Origin: Anthoceros angustus
Taxonomy: Eukaryota; Streptophyta; Anthocerotopsida; Anthocerotales; Anthocerotaceae
Assembly (NCBI GenBank): GCA_010909165.1
Contig: VJWM01000103.1
Span: 992,001 to 1,056,000, forward strand
Reading direction: 5' to 3'
Length of the DNA stretch: 64,000 nucleotides
Numbering within the stretch: the first letter of the stretch is position 1; each line of letters begins with the position of its first letter. Position numbers and translations under genes: made by a program. The notes beneath the pieces were generated by a model, which saw only the letters and a list, made by a program, of their open reading frames with translations, was not told the origin of the DNA and did no database searches. Positions 1 to 10,960 of this stretch are shown piece by piece.

Positions 1-349
1 TACCGGGAGGTGTGCGAGCCGGACGGAGAGGCCGGCGGAGCAACGTGGAGGTCCGATGTAACCACTTGCGTTCTTTTCCAAGGTTGATAAGCGTAGAGGC
101 GATGAGGAGCGGATGAAGAAGCAGTGGAGCGGACGCACGGGTCCTTAAGCGTTTGGCCACAGGGCTGTTCGGTGAAGCGTTATAAATAGCTGGTGTAAGC
201 GAAGATTGAGTGTGTTAAGGTGAAGTGGACCAAGAAAGGTGAGAATCGGTGGCAAAGCCGCAACGGAGCTATCATTCTCTTGGGAGCGGACTCCATACCA
301 CAACGACAGGATTGTGCGCGCGGCATCCATCGGTGAAAGTCGCGCCACA
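1..349 (+). repeat. 5' LTR (3' part) of Ty3/gypsy retrotransposon
   Basis: This stretch is repeated, with scattered substitutions and small indels, at about 7086-7435. Shared landmarks are a TATA-like box (gttataaatagc, near 180 and 7264), the block aagattgagtgtgttaaggt, and the end near gaaagtcgcgcc. A primer-binding site follows within a few bases, as expected for a 5' LTR. The start of the LTR lies outside the window, so its full length cannot be stated. Confidence 0.85.
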
Positions 350-352
350 TTT

Positions 353-369
353 TGGCGCCGTTGCGGGGA
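353..369 (+). other. Retrotransposon primer-binding site, tRNA-Asp type
   Basis: The sequence tggcgccgttgcgggga starts a few bases after the LTR end. It matches the complement of the 3' end of plant tRNA-Asp (tggcgccgttgccgggga) with one missing c. Plant Ty3/gypsy elements commonly use this primer. Confidence 0.8.
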
Positions 370-1309
370 AATCGTTCCGTAGCAAGCGTGGATGCGTGGA
401 GGCGTGAGGTAGTTAAGGACGGTGCTAAGAGAGCGGACGTTGTGGCCCCGCGTGCTCCGAGCGAGAGAGGAGCTCGAGGCGAGACACCGGCCGCGGGAGC
501 GGTGGACTTGCCGGACCAAAGCGTAAGCGCCGGGAAGTAAGGAGCGGTTCCTCAAACTTTGCGGCGCATGGCAACAACGTCGACCAAACAGCGTACTCCA
601 TCTTTGGAGGTAAGAAGGAGAGAGACCTTTGTGGAGGATTTCGTGTCGCCAACTTCAATGGGAGGATCGGATGCCGCGGCTCATCCGGTCAAGGGGTTCT
701 CAGGACAGCTCGGTGTCGAAGAGTATCGGCCACCCGGAATGCCCCACCCTCGTTGAAGGATGCCTTCTTAGAGCGATTCGTGGAATTGACCAAGAATGTG
801 TCCAAACTCGAGAACACAGGCGAGGCAAGAGGAGAAGTTGGGATCGTACATCGAGCGGTTCTGCCGAGGATCGACACCACCCACCACCATGCGGTGATGC
901 GTTGGGCGGGCTTACCAAAGCCAATGGCTAAACACGCGTCCGTTGGCGAAGATGTGAGCAAGGCGGTCCGGGGCGGTGAAGAATCGATGCACCAGCGGAG
1001 CGCTCTAGGAGGAAGAAGAAGAAGAAGCGGGGTTGGACTCAAGATGAAGAGTCTTGGAGGAGGATGATGAGACCGAGGTGGCATCGGAGGAGGAGGAAGA
1101 GGACTCGAGGAAGAATGAGGATGCCATGGAAGAAGAAGAACCTCGTCAAGAAATAAGAAGAAGCCCGTGAGAAGCGGAGGGTGGAAGAAGGAGGTTATGA
1201 TACACCGCCGGAGAGGTTGCGACCCAACTCCTCAAAGTAGCGGGCGAGGAAGATTTGGAAAAGTGATGAAGAGGGTGGAGGTTGACGATCAACCAAGTGA
1301 AGGACAAAG

Positions 1310-1605
1310 AGCGGCGGGCGGCCACCACCCGAACCCATCTGGTGTGCGGTGCACCACGGCATGGGCACTCAAAGTGCCCCTCCGGACCTGAAGTGGAGTC
1401 GATTATGGGAGGAGTCCGAGGAATGGGAGGATGCTTACAGTGCAAGAAGCCCCCGGCGCGATCCGATGTATCCAGCGGAGGTCCATCCATACACCGCCCC
1501 CGATGCAACCCCGAATGGGAGGACCACCGAATCCTTGCGGCGTGGTCATTTGGCTGTGGGAACCCGGGCACTACTCCAACGTGTCCCATATCCCAGCAGG
1601 TAATG
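1310..1605 (+). pseudogene. gag zinc-knuckle region (fragments)
   Basis: Successive short frames give cysteine/histidine-rich pieces: CGAPRHGHSKCP near 1340, CLQCKKP near 1435, and CGNPG joined across a frameshift to HYSNV near 1555-1590. Together they resemble CX2CX4HX4C nucleic-acid-binding knuckles of gag nucleocapsid. The frame changes several times, so this is a decayed remnant. The assignment rests on motif spacing and position upstream of RT. Confidence 0.5.
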
Positions 1606-1750
1606 GAGATTTTGAACGGTTGTGTGGGGATTATGGCGGGCATGGCGGCGATGCCTTGTGTCCAACCTCGTCAAGCAGTGCTGCCACTCCAGAGCGGCCG
1701 ACCACGACGCCTCCCTTCCTAAAGGCCCGTGCTACAAATTGAGGATGCAG

Positions 1751-2069
1751 TGGCGGAGTTGCAAGAGGGAGTCCAAGAGCTAATGTGGTCCGTGGTCCCG
1801 GATCTTTGTTTGGTGATTGTGATGCCATCCAGTTGGAGTTGCACGAGATGATGCCTCGCGCACATCCGCAAAAGGTGAGGATCTGTGCTGCAGCGTTGCC
1901 AGCGTAAAGTACCTCCGGCGAGCTAGAATGGATTTGGTCTTAGAAGCATTGTTCGAGGCCAAGTTGTGCGCCCGATTTAAAGCGGCATTGTTGTGACAAA
2001 AATGTTTAGGCGTGTTGGCCATTCAAATTGAAGGTGATTCTGTAGCATTCTTCCGCATGACAAAAGGAG
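1751..2069 (+). repeat. Copy of DUF7869-gene fragment inside the retrotransposon
   Basis: This block is nearly identical to 8272-8593. It begins at tggcggagttgcaa and ends at gacaaaaggag in both places, and homology stops abruptly on both sides. The other copy lies in the 5' half of the DUF7869-like gene and encodes a Cys-rich stretch (HCCDKKCLERVG). This copy lies between the gag knuckles and the RT region, where such a sequence does not belong. Differences between the copies are mostly one- to few-base indels. Confidence 0.8.
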
Positions 2070-3255
2070 GCAACTCCAGCTAAGGAAGGAGAGTTAAATC
2101 GAGACTACTGAGGGAGGGGTCAAGCCTCCGGAACGTTGGGAGAAACGGACCCACCCAAAGCAACACCTCGGCCGGATGTGGGGGTGGCGGAGATGTCGAC
2201 CCGGGGAGTGGTCCCCACCACCAGTGTGGAGAGGATGAGGCGGATCCTCGTGGGAGCCACCACACCTTTCAAGGTAGCCGACGATGATGGATCAACAACA
2301 TTTGGTAACAGGTTGTTAAAGACAACCCGGTATCGGCAGAAGTCCGGAGGGCCATCGAGGAGACACAACCACGGAAACCCCTTGAGTCGAAAGGACAAGA
2401 ATGTGGAGGTAAGGGTAGTGTCTCATACGGACCGGGCGATGGTTCGTAGAAATTGCGGGTGTGTGATCAAGAAGGATACCTCGGATACGGGGTCGAGTGA
2501 ACCTCATCACGGAAGCCACCGCAAGACGGTTGGGGTTCACGCTTTGAGCCACCAAAACCCCTTCGAGATGGCGGATATGTCACAGGCCCGGGAGTTGTCC
2601 GAGTCCAAGCCACCATAGCGAGCCCCTATACATTGGACTTTTGTCATCGACCGCCGGACCTGTAGGTGCTTGGGACGTCCATGGCTGGGCTTGCTCGGAC
2701 AAAGTTACACTGGAAGGAAATCCACTTCAAACCCGTGGATTGGGATCCAAGGTCGAGAGGGAAGGGTGGCTCTCACTTGGAGTAAGGATACATCTGTGGG
2801 AAGCTGAGCACCACGGAGGTACACCTCCGCCGAGGATAGTACGGATGATGAAAGGGAAGACAACCCTTTCCCCAAAATCACATGGTCGAGGAGGAGATGG
2901 ATTCTGAGGATGCCTTTGGAGCGGAGGTGGACGGAGGTCGCCGATTGCTTGTGGCGAAAGGAGAGGAGGCGGCAGTGAGAGGGTCCAGAAAAGATGAAGA
3001 GGTGGGGGAAGGAAGTAACCCGCTTCACCTGACGAACTCTTGAGAATGGGGATGCGAGAGGGCGATCCCGAGTGGAGGACGAGGGTTTGGACGCGAGGCA
3101 GCGAGAACAGGAGACGTGAACCCGGACGGCGTGGAAGAAGTGGAGGTCCGGCCGGGCAAATTCACAAGTTTAAAAAGGCATGCCTCCGGACTGAAGGACT
3201 AAAGCACTGGGGAGTTTTGCGGTGTTCGCCTTCAAGGTCACGGACATGAAGGGCA

Positions 3256-4340
3256 TTAGAAGAAGTGGGAGAGCATAAGATCGATTTGAAGCCGGAGGCG
3301 GTGCCGGTCAGAATCCGACAATACAAGCTCAACCCCAAGTATTCGATCAAGGTGAAGGAGGTCCTTGATAAGTACAGAGACATCATTTTCCCCATCAAAT
3401 CCGTGAGTGGGTTCGATTGTGGTGGTCCCAAGAAAAGCAGCCGGGACAAATTCGGGTATGCCAAGATTGGAGGAAGCTCAACGCCGCAGAAGGACCACTT
3501 CCGATGCCATTCGTGACGACATTTTGGACAAGGTGGACGGACTACTTACTCCTTCTGGATGGCTACTCGGATACAACCAATTGCACCTAAGGGTGATGGG
3601 ACAAGGCGACCTTCACTGAGTGAAATGCGTTTGCCTACAAGAGAAGTGCCTTTGGGATGACCGGGCCCGGGGTCGTTCATGCGTATGGTGACCAACGTCT
3701 TGGTGACTTCACGAGGGACTTCATGGAGATATTCTGGATGATTTTGTGTGCATGGGGAGCGGGACAAACACCTTGGACATCTAAGAAAGTGCTTGGGCCT
3801 GGGAGACTCAATTGAGCCTACACCGAGAAATGCTACTTTGGAATGACGGAGGGAATCTTCTTTGGGACATCGGGTGTCGGCGCGGGGAATCGAGGTGGAC
3901 CAGGACAAGGTCCGGGTCATCCAGTCTCTCCAGCCGCCGACGAACCTAAAGGAGCTGAGAGGTTTCCTGGGAATGGTGGGATACTACCGCCGGTTTATTA
4001 AGGACTTTGCGAAGAGGGCGGCTAAGTTGACAGAACTACTGCGGAAGGAGGAGGTTTGGACCTGGTCTCAGGAGAGAGAGGAGGCCTTCCGGGATTTACA
4101 GAACACCTTGGTAAGCGCACCGGTTCTAAGAGGACCGGACTGGAGCAAGAAATTTCATGTGTACGTAGATGTGTCCGCTTTTGCTATCGGAGTAGTGCTG
4201 AGCCAGAAGGACGACAAGCGAAGGGATTATCCCGTATACTACGACAGCTCACCGGGCACACCTTCACCCACGAAACCTTTGGGTATGGTATATCTTTGTC
4301 AAGAAATTCCACTACACACTACCCGGTGAGTTTGTGTTCT
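3256..4340 (+). pseudogene. Reverse transcriptase and RNase H start (frameshifted)
   Basis: RT begins near 3265 with a frame reading KPEAVPVRIRQYKLNP and HKIDL, then changes frame several times through DGYSGYNQLHLRV (about 3555-3590). A longer open piece at 3862-4329 carries the typical RT connection (ELRGFLGMVGYYRRFIKDF) and the first RNase H strand (FHVYVDVSAFAIGVVLSQ). In an intact element these enzymes copy RNA into DNA and remove the template. No frame covers the whole domain here, and the catalytic FVDD-type motif is not readable in one frame. Confidence 0.85.
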
Positions 4341-4799
4341 ATGTAGACCACTTTGCTTGTCGGTGAATAAGGCGGACTGTCGGACGGATAGCAAGGTGGA
4401 TATTGTTGCGGAGTTCACGTTTGAAGTGGAAACAAGACAAGGGAGGCGCAAAATGCGATTTCTGTCACGATTGAAAACCAGGTGTTGAGAGATCGGGAAG
4501 ATGCGTTCCGGATGAGACATTGGTTGCCGCATAAAAGTACAACCGGAGGAGCCCAGACCGAACCCCAAGCTACGAGGCCTTAGCGAGCGGAGAAGGGAGG
4601 GTCCGCGCGTCCGACCTACGAAGAAATGGGCGGTACTGGGAATGGAGCTTCCAAATCGACTCGTGGGCGAGGAGGCATTCGTGCACTATGCTCGACCCTT
4701 GATGTACAACGGTGTGTGTTCAAATTAGGGCGGACGGAGTAGAGGAAGGTACTTGGCCGGCGAGGCAGGAGGCGTCGCGAAGGATTGGGGGAGGACACT

Positions 4800-5730
4800 A
4801 CGCACAGTCACCACCAAAAGATTTTAGGCAGGATCTTGGTGGCCAACAATGTATGGGGACACCCACCGGTTTGTGAAGAAGTGTGATGCGTGTCGGCGGA
4901 TCGGAAGCCGACTCACAATGGCCGTTGGTGCCCATCGGCACTAGCGCCTTTTGAGAAGTGGGGCATCGACCGTCGGACCTATCTGACCAGCACACGGCAC
5001 ACACAAAGCGGTACATTTTGGTGGCAACGGACTCTTGCAGTGGGTAGAGGCGGTGCGAAGCGGACTCTGCAAGCACGGTGGCAAAGTTCCTTTATGAGAA
5101 CATCATCACGGTATGGGTGTCCGCTGCGGTGAGCGATAGAGGGACTCATTTCCTCAATGATGTGATCACCGTGACGGACTATTTTGGCATCACACATGAG
5201 ACAGCCTACAACCCAAGGCTAATGGGTTGTGGAGAAGACCAATGGACTCATCTGCATTATCATAAACTTAACTATGCACCGGCGATACCAAGTTGCCATC
5301 GGCCTCAGCTTCGGGGCGGCGAGAAGGTAACCTGTGAACTCATTACCTAACCTATGGGCATTGCGTTATGCGGTGGAGTTTGCGGTACCGCTTCTGGATT
5401 ATGATGGAGAAGCGGTTAGCGGATGAGAGAGCCAAGCTGGCGCTTCTTTTGTCCAACACACGGAGGGTCGGGAAGAGGCTGACGGATGCAACTACGGAAT
5501 CAAGCAGGCATGTGACGCCGAATCGGAGTATGTGAAGGCGGAGATTTGGCCTCCTTTATGACCGCATATGCACTTTCGGGCAAACTTCACTTGAGGTGGA
5601 TGGGTCCTTACCGTGGTGCAGTGTGCAAATGGGTCCGTTCAACTCGGCGGTTGGATGGGGAGGCTGTTGCCAACCGGGTGAGCGGGTGGCGTGTAAAAGT
5701 ACCATGCCTAGTGTTGGCGGAGGCGTAGCA
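4800..5730 (+). pseudogene. Integrase with GPY/F-type C-terminus (frameshifted)
   Basis: Reading across frames gives a zinc-binding HHCC-like end (FVKKCDACRRIGS near 4870-4910), a core segment containing ERDSFPQ near 5140 and a C-terminal KLHLRWMGPYR piece at about 5586-5618, which resembles the GPY/F module of Ty3/gypsy integrases. Stops and frameshifts interrupt it throughout, so it is not functional as written. It follows RNase H directly, as expected for this element class. Confidence 0.7.
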
Positions 5731-6368
5731 GATGAGAAGGGAGTATGGGCTACGGACTTCCCTTGGGGTTAGGAAATAAGTGGGGTTTTGTTTTTTGTAG
5801 GTTGGAATAGTAAAATAAGGCGGAAAAGGAGGAATAAGCACGGATGGCGCTTGGACGGACTTGAGTAAGCAACGGACCACTCCGGACTAAGCAACGGACC
5901 ACTCCGGGTAAAGCGGACCCGGACCACTGGAAACTCCGGACTACACTCGGGAGCAAGTCCCGAGCTCCGGATACCCCTTGAGTCTGAGTCCGTCCGACCC
6001 CACTCCGGGTGAGCAGATAAGTACGCCGGGAAAGCAACTTTGAATTGAGTCGAGAGGACTGGAGGCACCACGTCACCCTCGGCAGGAGGACGGACTTCCA
6101 GACGGGTCCGAAGGAGAGGCGAGGGAAGAAGGCCCCGGGGATAGTGCGGCCACGGGGACCTTGGGGGCGTTGTTCGACGACGAGGGTAGCAGCGGTGAGA
6201 GGGAGCAGCCGGAGGAGCGGAACGAGGGAGCGGCGAATGTGGCGGAGGTAAGCACCCTGCACCTCACCATGGAAGAAGGGGCCAACGAGGGAGTCGCCTT
6301 GAGGAGCAGCGGAAGGACTCAGGAGAGCCACGAGGAGTCCCGTGAGGGAAGAAACCCGGGCGCGAGTT

Positions 6369-6445
6369 CGGACCACGAGGTCCGGACTCAAGGAAGACGG
6401 ACCACGAGGTCCGGACTCAAGGAAGACGGACCACGAGGTCCGGAC
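6369..6445 (+). repeat. 29-bp tandem repeat, 2.7 copies
   Basis: The unit cggaccacgaggtccggact plus caaggaaga repeats at 6369, 6398 and 6427 (partial). Each unit holds a short inverted motif (cggacc/ggtccg). It lies in the 3' untranslated part of the retrotransposon. Confidence 0.9.
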
Positions 6446-7085
6446 CCCGTGAGACAAGGTCGGACCCTGGCCGGACTCAGTGGCCGGACTCCACAAGTTC
6501 AGTGAGGGCAGGACCTCGAGGTCCGCTTGGCAGAAGGGAGCCCCTTCGACTTACGCTGGGAAGATAGTCGGTGGCCCCACCGGCGAGGACCAGACCCGAG
6601 GAGGATGACGTCGTAGGCGGTTGTCGAGACGCCGCCGAGCCCAACAGCGAGATTCCGGAGAGAGGAGGGCCCGCCTCACGGATCATCCGATTGGGAGCGC
6701 CACAACCGGGCGGAGATTGGACCACCCATCCCGAGGCGAGAATCTTCCCAGCCACCGCCGGAGATAGGGAGGAAATAGGATGGTACGATTAGGGCATCTT
6801 GTGGCCATCGGAATAGGGGGTAATAAAGACGCCGACCTTGGGCGTAGTATAAGAGGGCCGAGGCCGCTCTAGTAAAGTATCTTTCTCTTGGTGTTGATGC
6901 CGCTTCTTGCACCCTTGGGGCGTCTTCTTGCGAGTCCCGAGTCAGGCGGGCACGACGACTCCCGGAGGCGAGTCAAGGTCCCGTGACGGACTTAACGTGT
7001 GGTGGTGTGTGCGAGGGAAGGGGCCGAGGACCTTGTTCGTCGAGAGCGGTCCAACGTCGAGGCCGGGCCGGCAGTGTGAGGGAGG

Positions 7086-7435
7086 TACTTGGGAGGTGTC
7101 TGCGAGCCCCGGAGAGGCCCGTGAGCAACGAGAGGTCTGACGTAGCAGCCACTTGCGTTCTTTTTCCAAGGTGGATAAGCGAGAGGCGATGAGGCAATTT
7201 GAAGAAGCAGTGACGCAACGGGCCTGCAGGTCATACGTTTGGCCACACGGGCTGTTCGTGAAGCGTTATAAATAGCTGGGTGTAAGCGAAGATTGAGTGT
7301 GTTAAGGTGAAGTGGACCAAGAAAGGTGAGAATCGGTCAGCGCGGCAAGCAGCTATCATTCTCTTGGGAAGCGGACTCCATACCACAACGACACGATTGC
7401 AGGTTATGCGGCTGTCCATCCATCGAAAGTCGCGC
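7086..7435 (+). repeat. 3' LTR (matching part)
   Basis: This is the partner of the 5' LTR at 1-349, ending near gaaagtcgcgcc. It carries the same TATA-like box near 7264. After 7435 the sequence leaves the element. Several short indels separate the two LTRs. This interval is only the part that can be matched to the window's partial 5' LTR; the true 3' LTR starts further upstream. Confidence 0.8.
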
Positions 7436-7570
7436 CTACGGCACCTCGACTTCATTACCCGGCATTTAGTGCGAAGGCTCTTTTGACGAGCCGCATTGTA
7501 TCGAGTCTTGCGATCCACTTCTCATCCACCTTGCGCATCTCCTCCTCCTCCCATTACGCGCCCCAGAGCA

Positions 7571-10500
7571 ATGGCCAACTACGATGACGGCCAAGGCGTG
7601 TTCGATTTTAATTTCGGGCGGCGGGTCGGATGCATGTCATTACCGAACGGGTGGCCATGAGTCGGCGACTCAATTGTTGATCTCAGATGATGCACAACTC
7701 CGCGTCGTAGTTTTAGAGGATGATTCACGAGGCTATGGCGGCGTCGGCGGGCATAGTCCTTGAAGAGACTGGTGGCGGACTTCTAGCGGTGGAGGCGATG
7801 GCGATGTGCGTGTTCGAGATATGGAGGGAGCGGAGGATATGGTTGCCGGTGATGGCGACCTTTTTTACATGCGATCCGTGCGATGCGGGCGGAGAGGATC
7901 GCACAAGAAGAACTCGTGCAGACGTTTAACCGGATGTCCGTGCTCGGCCTTGACCGCAGCGGCGAGGCCCGGCCGTGTGCCACCACGAGGCGGCACACAG
8001 CACCATCCATCCGGACTTCTTGATCACCCGGTGGCGGCGCATCGCGAAGATGTACCTCGGCGCATTTTGAACCGCGGATAACACCGGACGCCTGCCGGCG
8101 ACAAGGTCGGCCCTCCGGCGGATCTTTGTGGCGGGTCAGAATACTATCGAGAATGTGCTACACCTGGGAACAGGCAAGACTACGATGTGGAGTGTTGCGA
8201 GTCTCCGGACTTTGGTGAGAAGATCCACATTGTTGATTTTGGGCTTGGCTTGGAAACAATATCGCAGGTGATGGCGGAGTTGCAACGAGTCAAGAGCTAA
8301 TGTGGTCCGTGGTCCCGGATCTTTGTTTGGTGATTGTGATGCCATCCAGTTGGAGTTGCTCGAGATGATGCCTCGCGCACATCCGGCCAAAAGGTGAGGA
8401 TTTGCAGCGAGCTGGCGTTAAGCGTAAAGTACCTCGGCGAGCTAGAATGGATTTGGTCTTAGAGAAGCATTGTTCCAAGGCCAAGTTGTGCGCCGATTTA
8501 AAGCGGCATTGTTGTGACAAAAAATGTTTAGAGCGTGTTGGCCATTCAAATTGAAGGTGATTCGTGTAGCATTCTTCCGCATGACAAAAGGAGAGCAGGA
8601 ACAGCATTTGCAAGACCATCTGGATCTGATCGAAGACGAAGAGGAGTTGTTGCCCATAGTATGGATAAACCGGATTCCACATGGGAAGAAACAGGTGTGT
8701 GTGAGGGCTTTACGGGTTTTGCATTGGGTCACTAAGATACAAGAATGCGCAAACCGGGTAGTGAAAAATGTTAGATGGACCGTAGGCTACGGTCTCATAA
8801 AGCAACGCCATATGGATTACACGTCATGTGGATGGACGTTTTCTTCAAAGGTCGGAAAGATCGCGAATCGGAAGTCTTCAACTTGCCGACTCATTACACA
8901 AGAGGAGATCTTCATTGAGTATGCCAGCGTGAGCAGGTCGTGCTCCCACGTTTATTCTGACTACTTTTGCAAGCTTTGGATGAAGTATTTCCGGTTAAAA
9001 TACCAGTGCAATGGTTTCGATCTGTCGCGATGACCTAAAGAGGAAAATAAAAGACAGTCGGACCACGACAAGGTGAGATGGCGGTCCTTATTCCAGCGGT
9101 CACCGGATGTCCCGAACTTTGGCGCAACCCCATGGCCTCATACCCTTTTCTTGCGAATGAAGGCGGGGCTTGAAACAAACCGTGTGCACATTCTTGGCGC
9201 CCTTATTGTTGCGTGTGCGGACAAGAATGTGGGTACTCGAGACTCCACAGAGAACAACAAGGAGCGCGCGAAAATGGCGCGCACACAAGTGCTTTGGGCG
9301 GCTAAGTTCATTGGTATTGCCATAGATGGTATGGACCAAAAAAGCGAGTTGCCCCATTATGATTGCCAAAGACGGTTGATTCGGAGCCCTTGTCGGGCTT
9401 CACGTTCTAGGTGTCTTGGTGTTCAACTACTTGGTGCGCACAGTGTATTTGAGTTTCCGAATGTGAGAAATGATCCGAATGGGCTGTAGTGATTGATGTT
9501 ATCAATACACAGGCCGCTCCCCTATTCTATACTTGCGATGGACAACACTGCTCAAAACAAGAATCGGAGGTATTGGCATATCATCCATGCTTGTGGCGAA
9601 GGTATCTTCAAAAATCAAGGTGGGGTTTCTTCTTGTTGGCCATACCCACGATCGATTGACCAAATGTTTTCGAGGTTCTCGGTTGTGCTAGGGTTGAAGG
9701 ATGCTTTCACATTGCCCGAAATGATAGGGTTCTTTGAGCGGGCGTACACCCCATCACCGCAGATTCACATCTTGAAGGAGGTGCGGACTTCAAGACCTAT
9801 CTATGGCCGAAGGGGATTGCGCAACGTATGACTTGCATAATCACGATTTTCAACACCAGTTCAAAATAACAAGGAGAGAAGCGCTATCGAGAGGACGTGA
9901 GCTAAGATGCAAGGAGTTTTCAAGTTCGATCCGGTCACCGGAGGGTGGTGTGCGGCTATTACGTTCGGTGCCACCACGGGTGATTGGCGGCTCCATTGTT
10001 GCCGTTGGTCCCATCACATGCCCAAGGTAAAGGAAAGGGACATGCAAAGCGGAAGGATGCCCCGATGTCCGTGTCGATGACGATAGTCTCAAGGCGATGG
10101 CGTGTAGTGGCGTGTAGTGGCGGAGTCCATGAAGTAAGCGGGCCTAGAACGCACCGGCGACATATGAATGTGGAGCAACTATCATGGTGGGATACGTTAG
10201 GGATGAGCAGTAGCAATAGCCGAGAGACTAGCGGTGGCATTCCATTCCGTTGGAGAATGAATGGTCTTGGTACACTCGCGATGAAGAAAAGCGAGGTACC
10301 ACTGTAGACCCTCCGGACTCAACTTTGGTTGATCCCGCAATGGCAGACGGATTTTTGGACATGGTGGAGGTGTACGGGCACATCAGTGCGGAGGGAGGGC
10401 AAGGCGAGGCTCAGTCGAGGTTGTGTGAAGGAGATTGAGGAGGGAATGATGGTTCTGTCAAGGGGATGATCCGGAGGAGACCATTCGCTCGCAAAAGTGG

Positions 10501-10960
10501 TGGAGGTGGACCATGATCTTGGGTCCCTTTCATGATAGTTCATTGGTGGCGGACGAGAACAATGATGCATTCGAGGGAAGGTACATGGAGGAGTTTGTGA
10601 TCTGAGCGCCCACCGGTCGAGGGAAAAAGTGCGGCGATCAAAGAATGGAGGCGAGGGCGTCGGGAGAAGCATTTGCAAAGCCTCAACTTCCGAGACAAAT
10701 GTGCTGGCCTATGATTTTGTGACAAGGAACAAGGCGTTGCAGACGACAATGAAGCGATAAAGACCAAAGTCTTTGAGTTGCGTCGAGCCGGTGATGAACC
10801 GGCGAGACTTCCGCCACCGACACGAATGTCATGCCCCGAAGACATGATTGACTCGGAAGACCTCGACAATGTGGAATCAACGGATGAGTCCACGACGTGG
10901 TGGTGGACCACCGGATGGTCCGGACTCGGAGAGGAGCCGGACGAGGCAACCTAATATTGT
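7571..10960 (+). pseudogene. Decayed gene with DUF7869-like core (possible transposase)
   Basis: A start-like ATG at 7571 (MANYDDGQG) opens a frame-broken gene. Upstream of the core is a Cys-rich stretch (HCCDKKCLERVG, about 8500-8540). The core spans about 9300-9840: an IDGMDQ motif, then MDNTAQNKNR, a frame-broken GFFLLVGHTHD, then IDQMFSRFSV and FTLPEM. These match from memory the hallmarks of DUF7869 proteins, which are multi-copy in oomycetes, algae and some seedless plants and look transposase-like with acidic residues; that link is inference. Traces continue to about 10950. At least six frame changes mean the copy is dead, or badly assembled. Confidence 0.6.
8272..8593 (+). repeat. Second copy of the 320-bp shared block
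   Basis: Partner of 1751-2069. Here the block sits in its natural place, directly upstream of the DUF7869-like core and in frame with the Cys-rich stretch, so this copy is likely the source type. Confidence 0.8.

Larger units (their letters stand above)
1..7435 (+). mobile_element. Decayed Ty3/gypsy LTR retrotransposon
   Basis: Two LTR copies bracket a roughly 6.7-kb interior that carries, in order, a primer-binding site, gag-like zinc-knuckle traces, reverse transcriptase, RNase H and integrase. This order defines Ty3/gypsy. Every domain is broken by frameshifts and stops, so no intact polyprotein remains. A convincing aspartic protease was not found. The 3' untranslated part (about 5760-7080) is G-rich with short tandem repeats. 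The start of the 3' LTR could not be fixed because its 5' partner is cut by the window edge. Confidence 0.85.
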
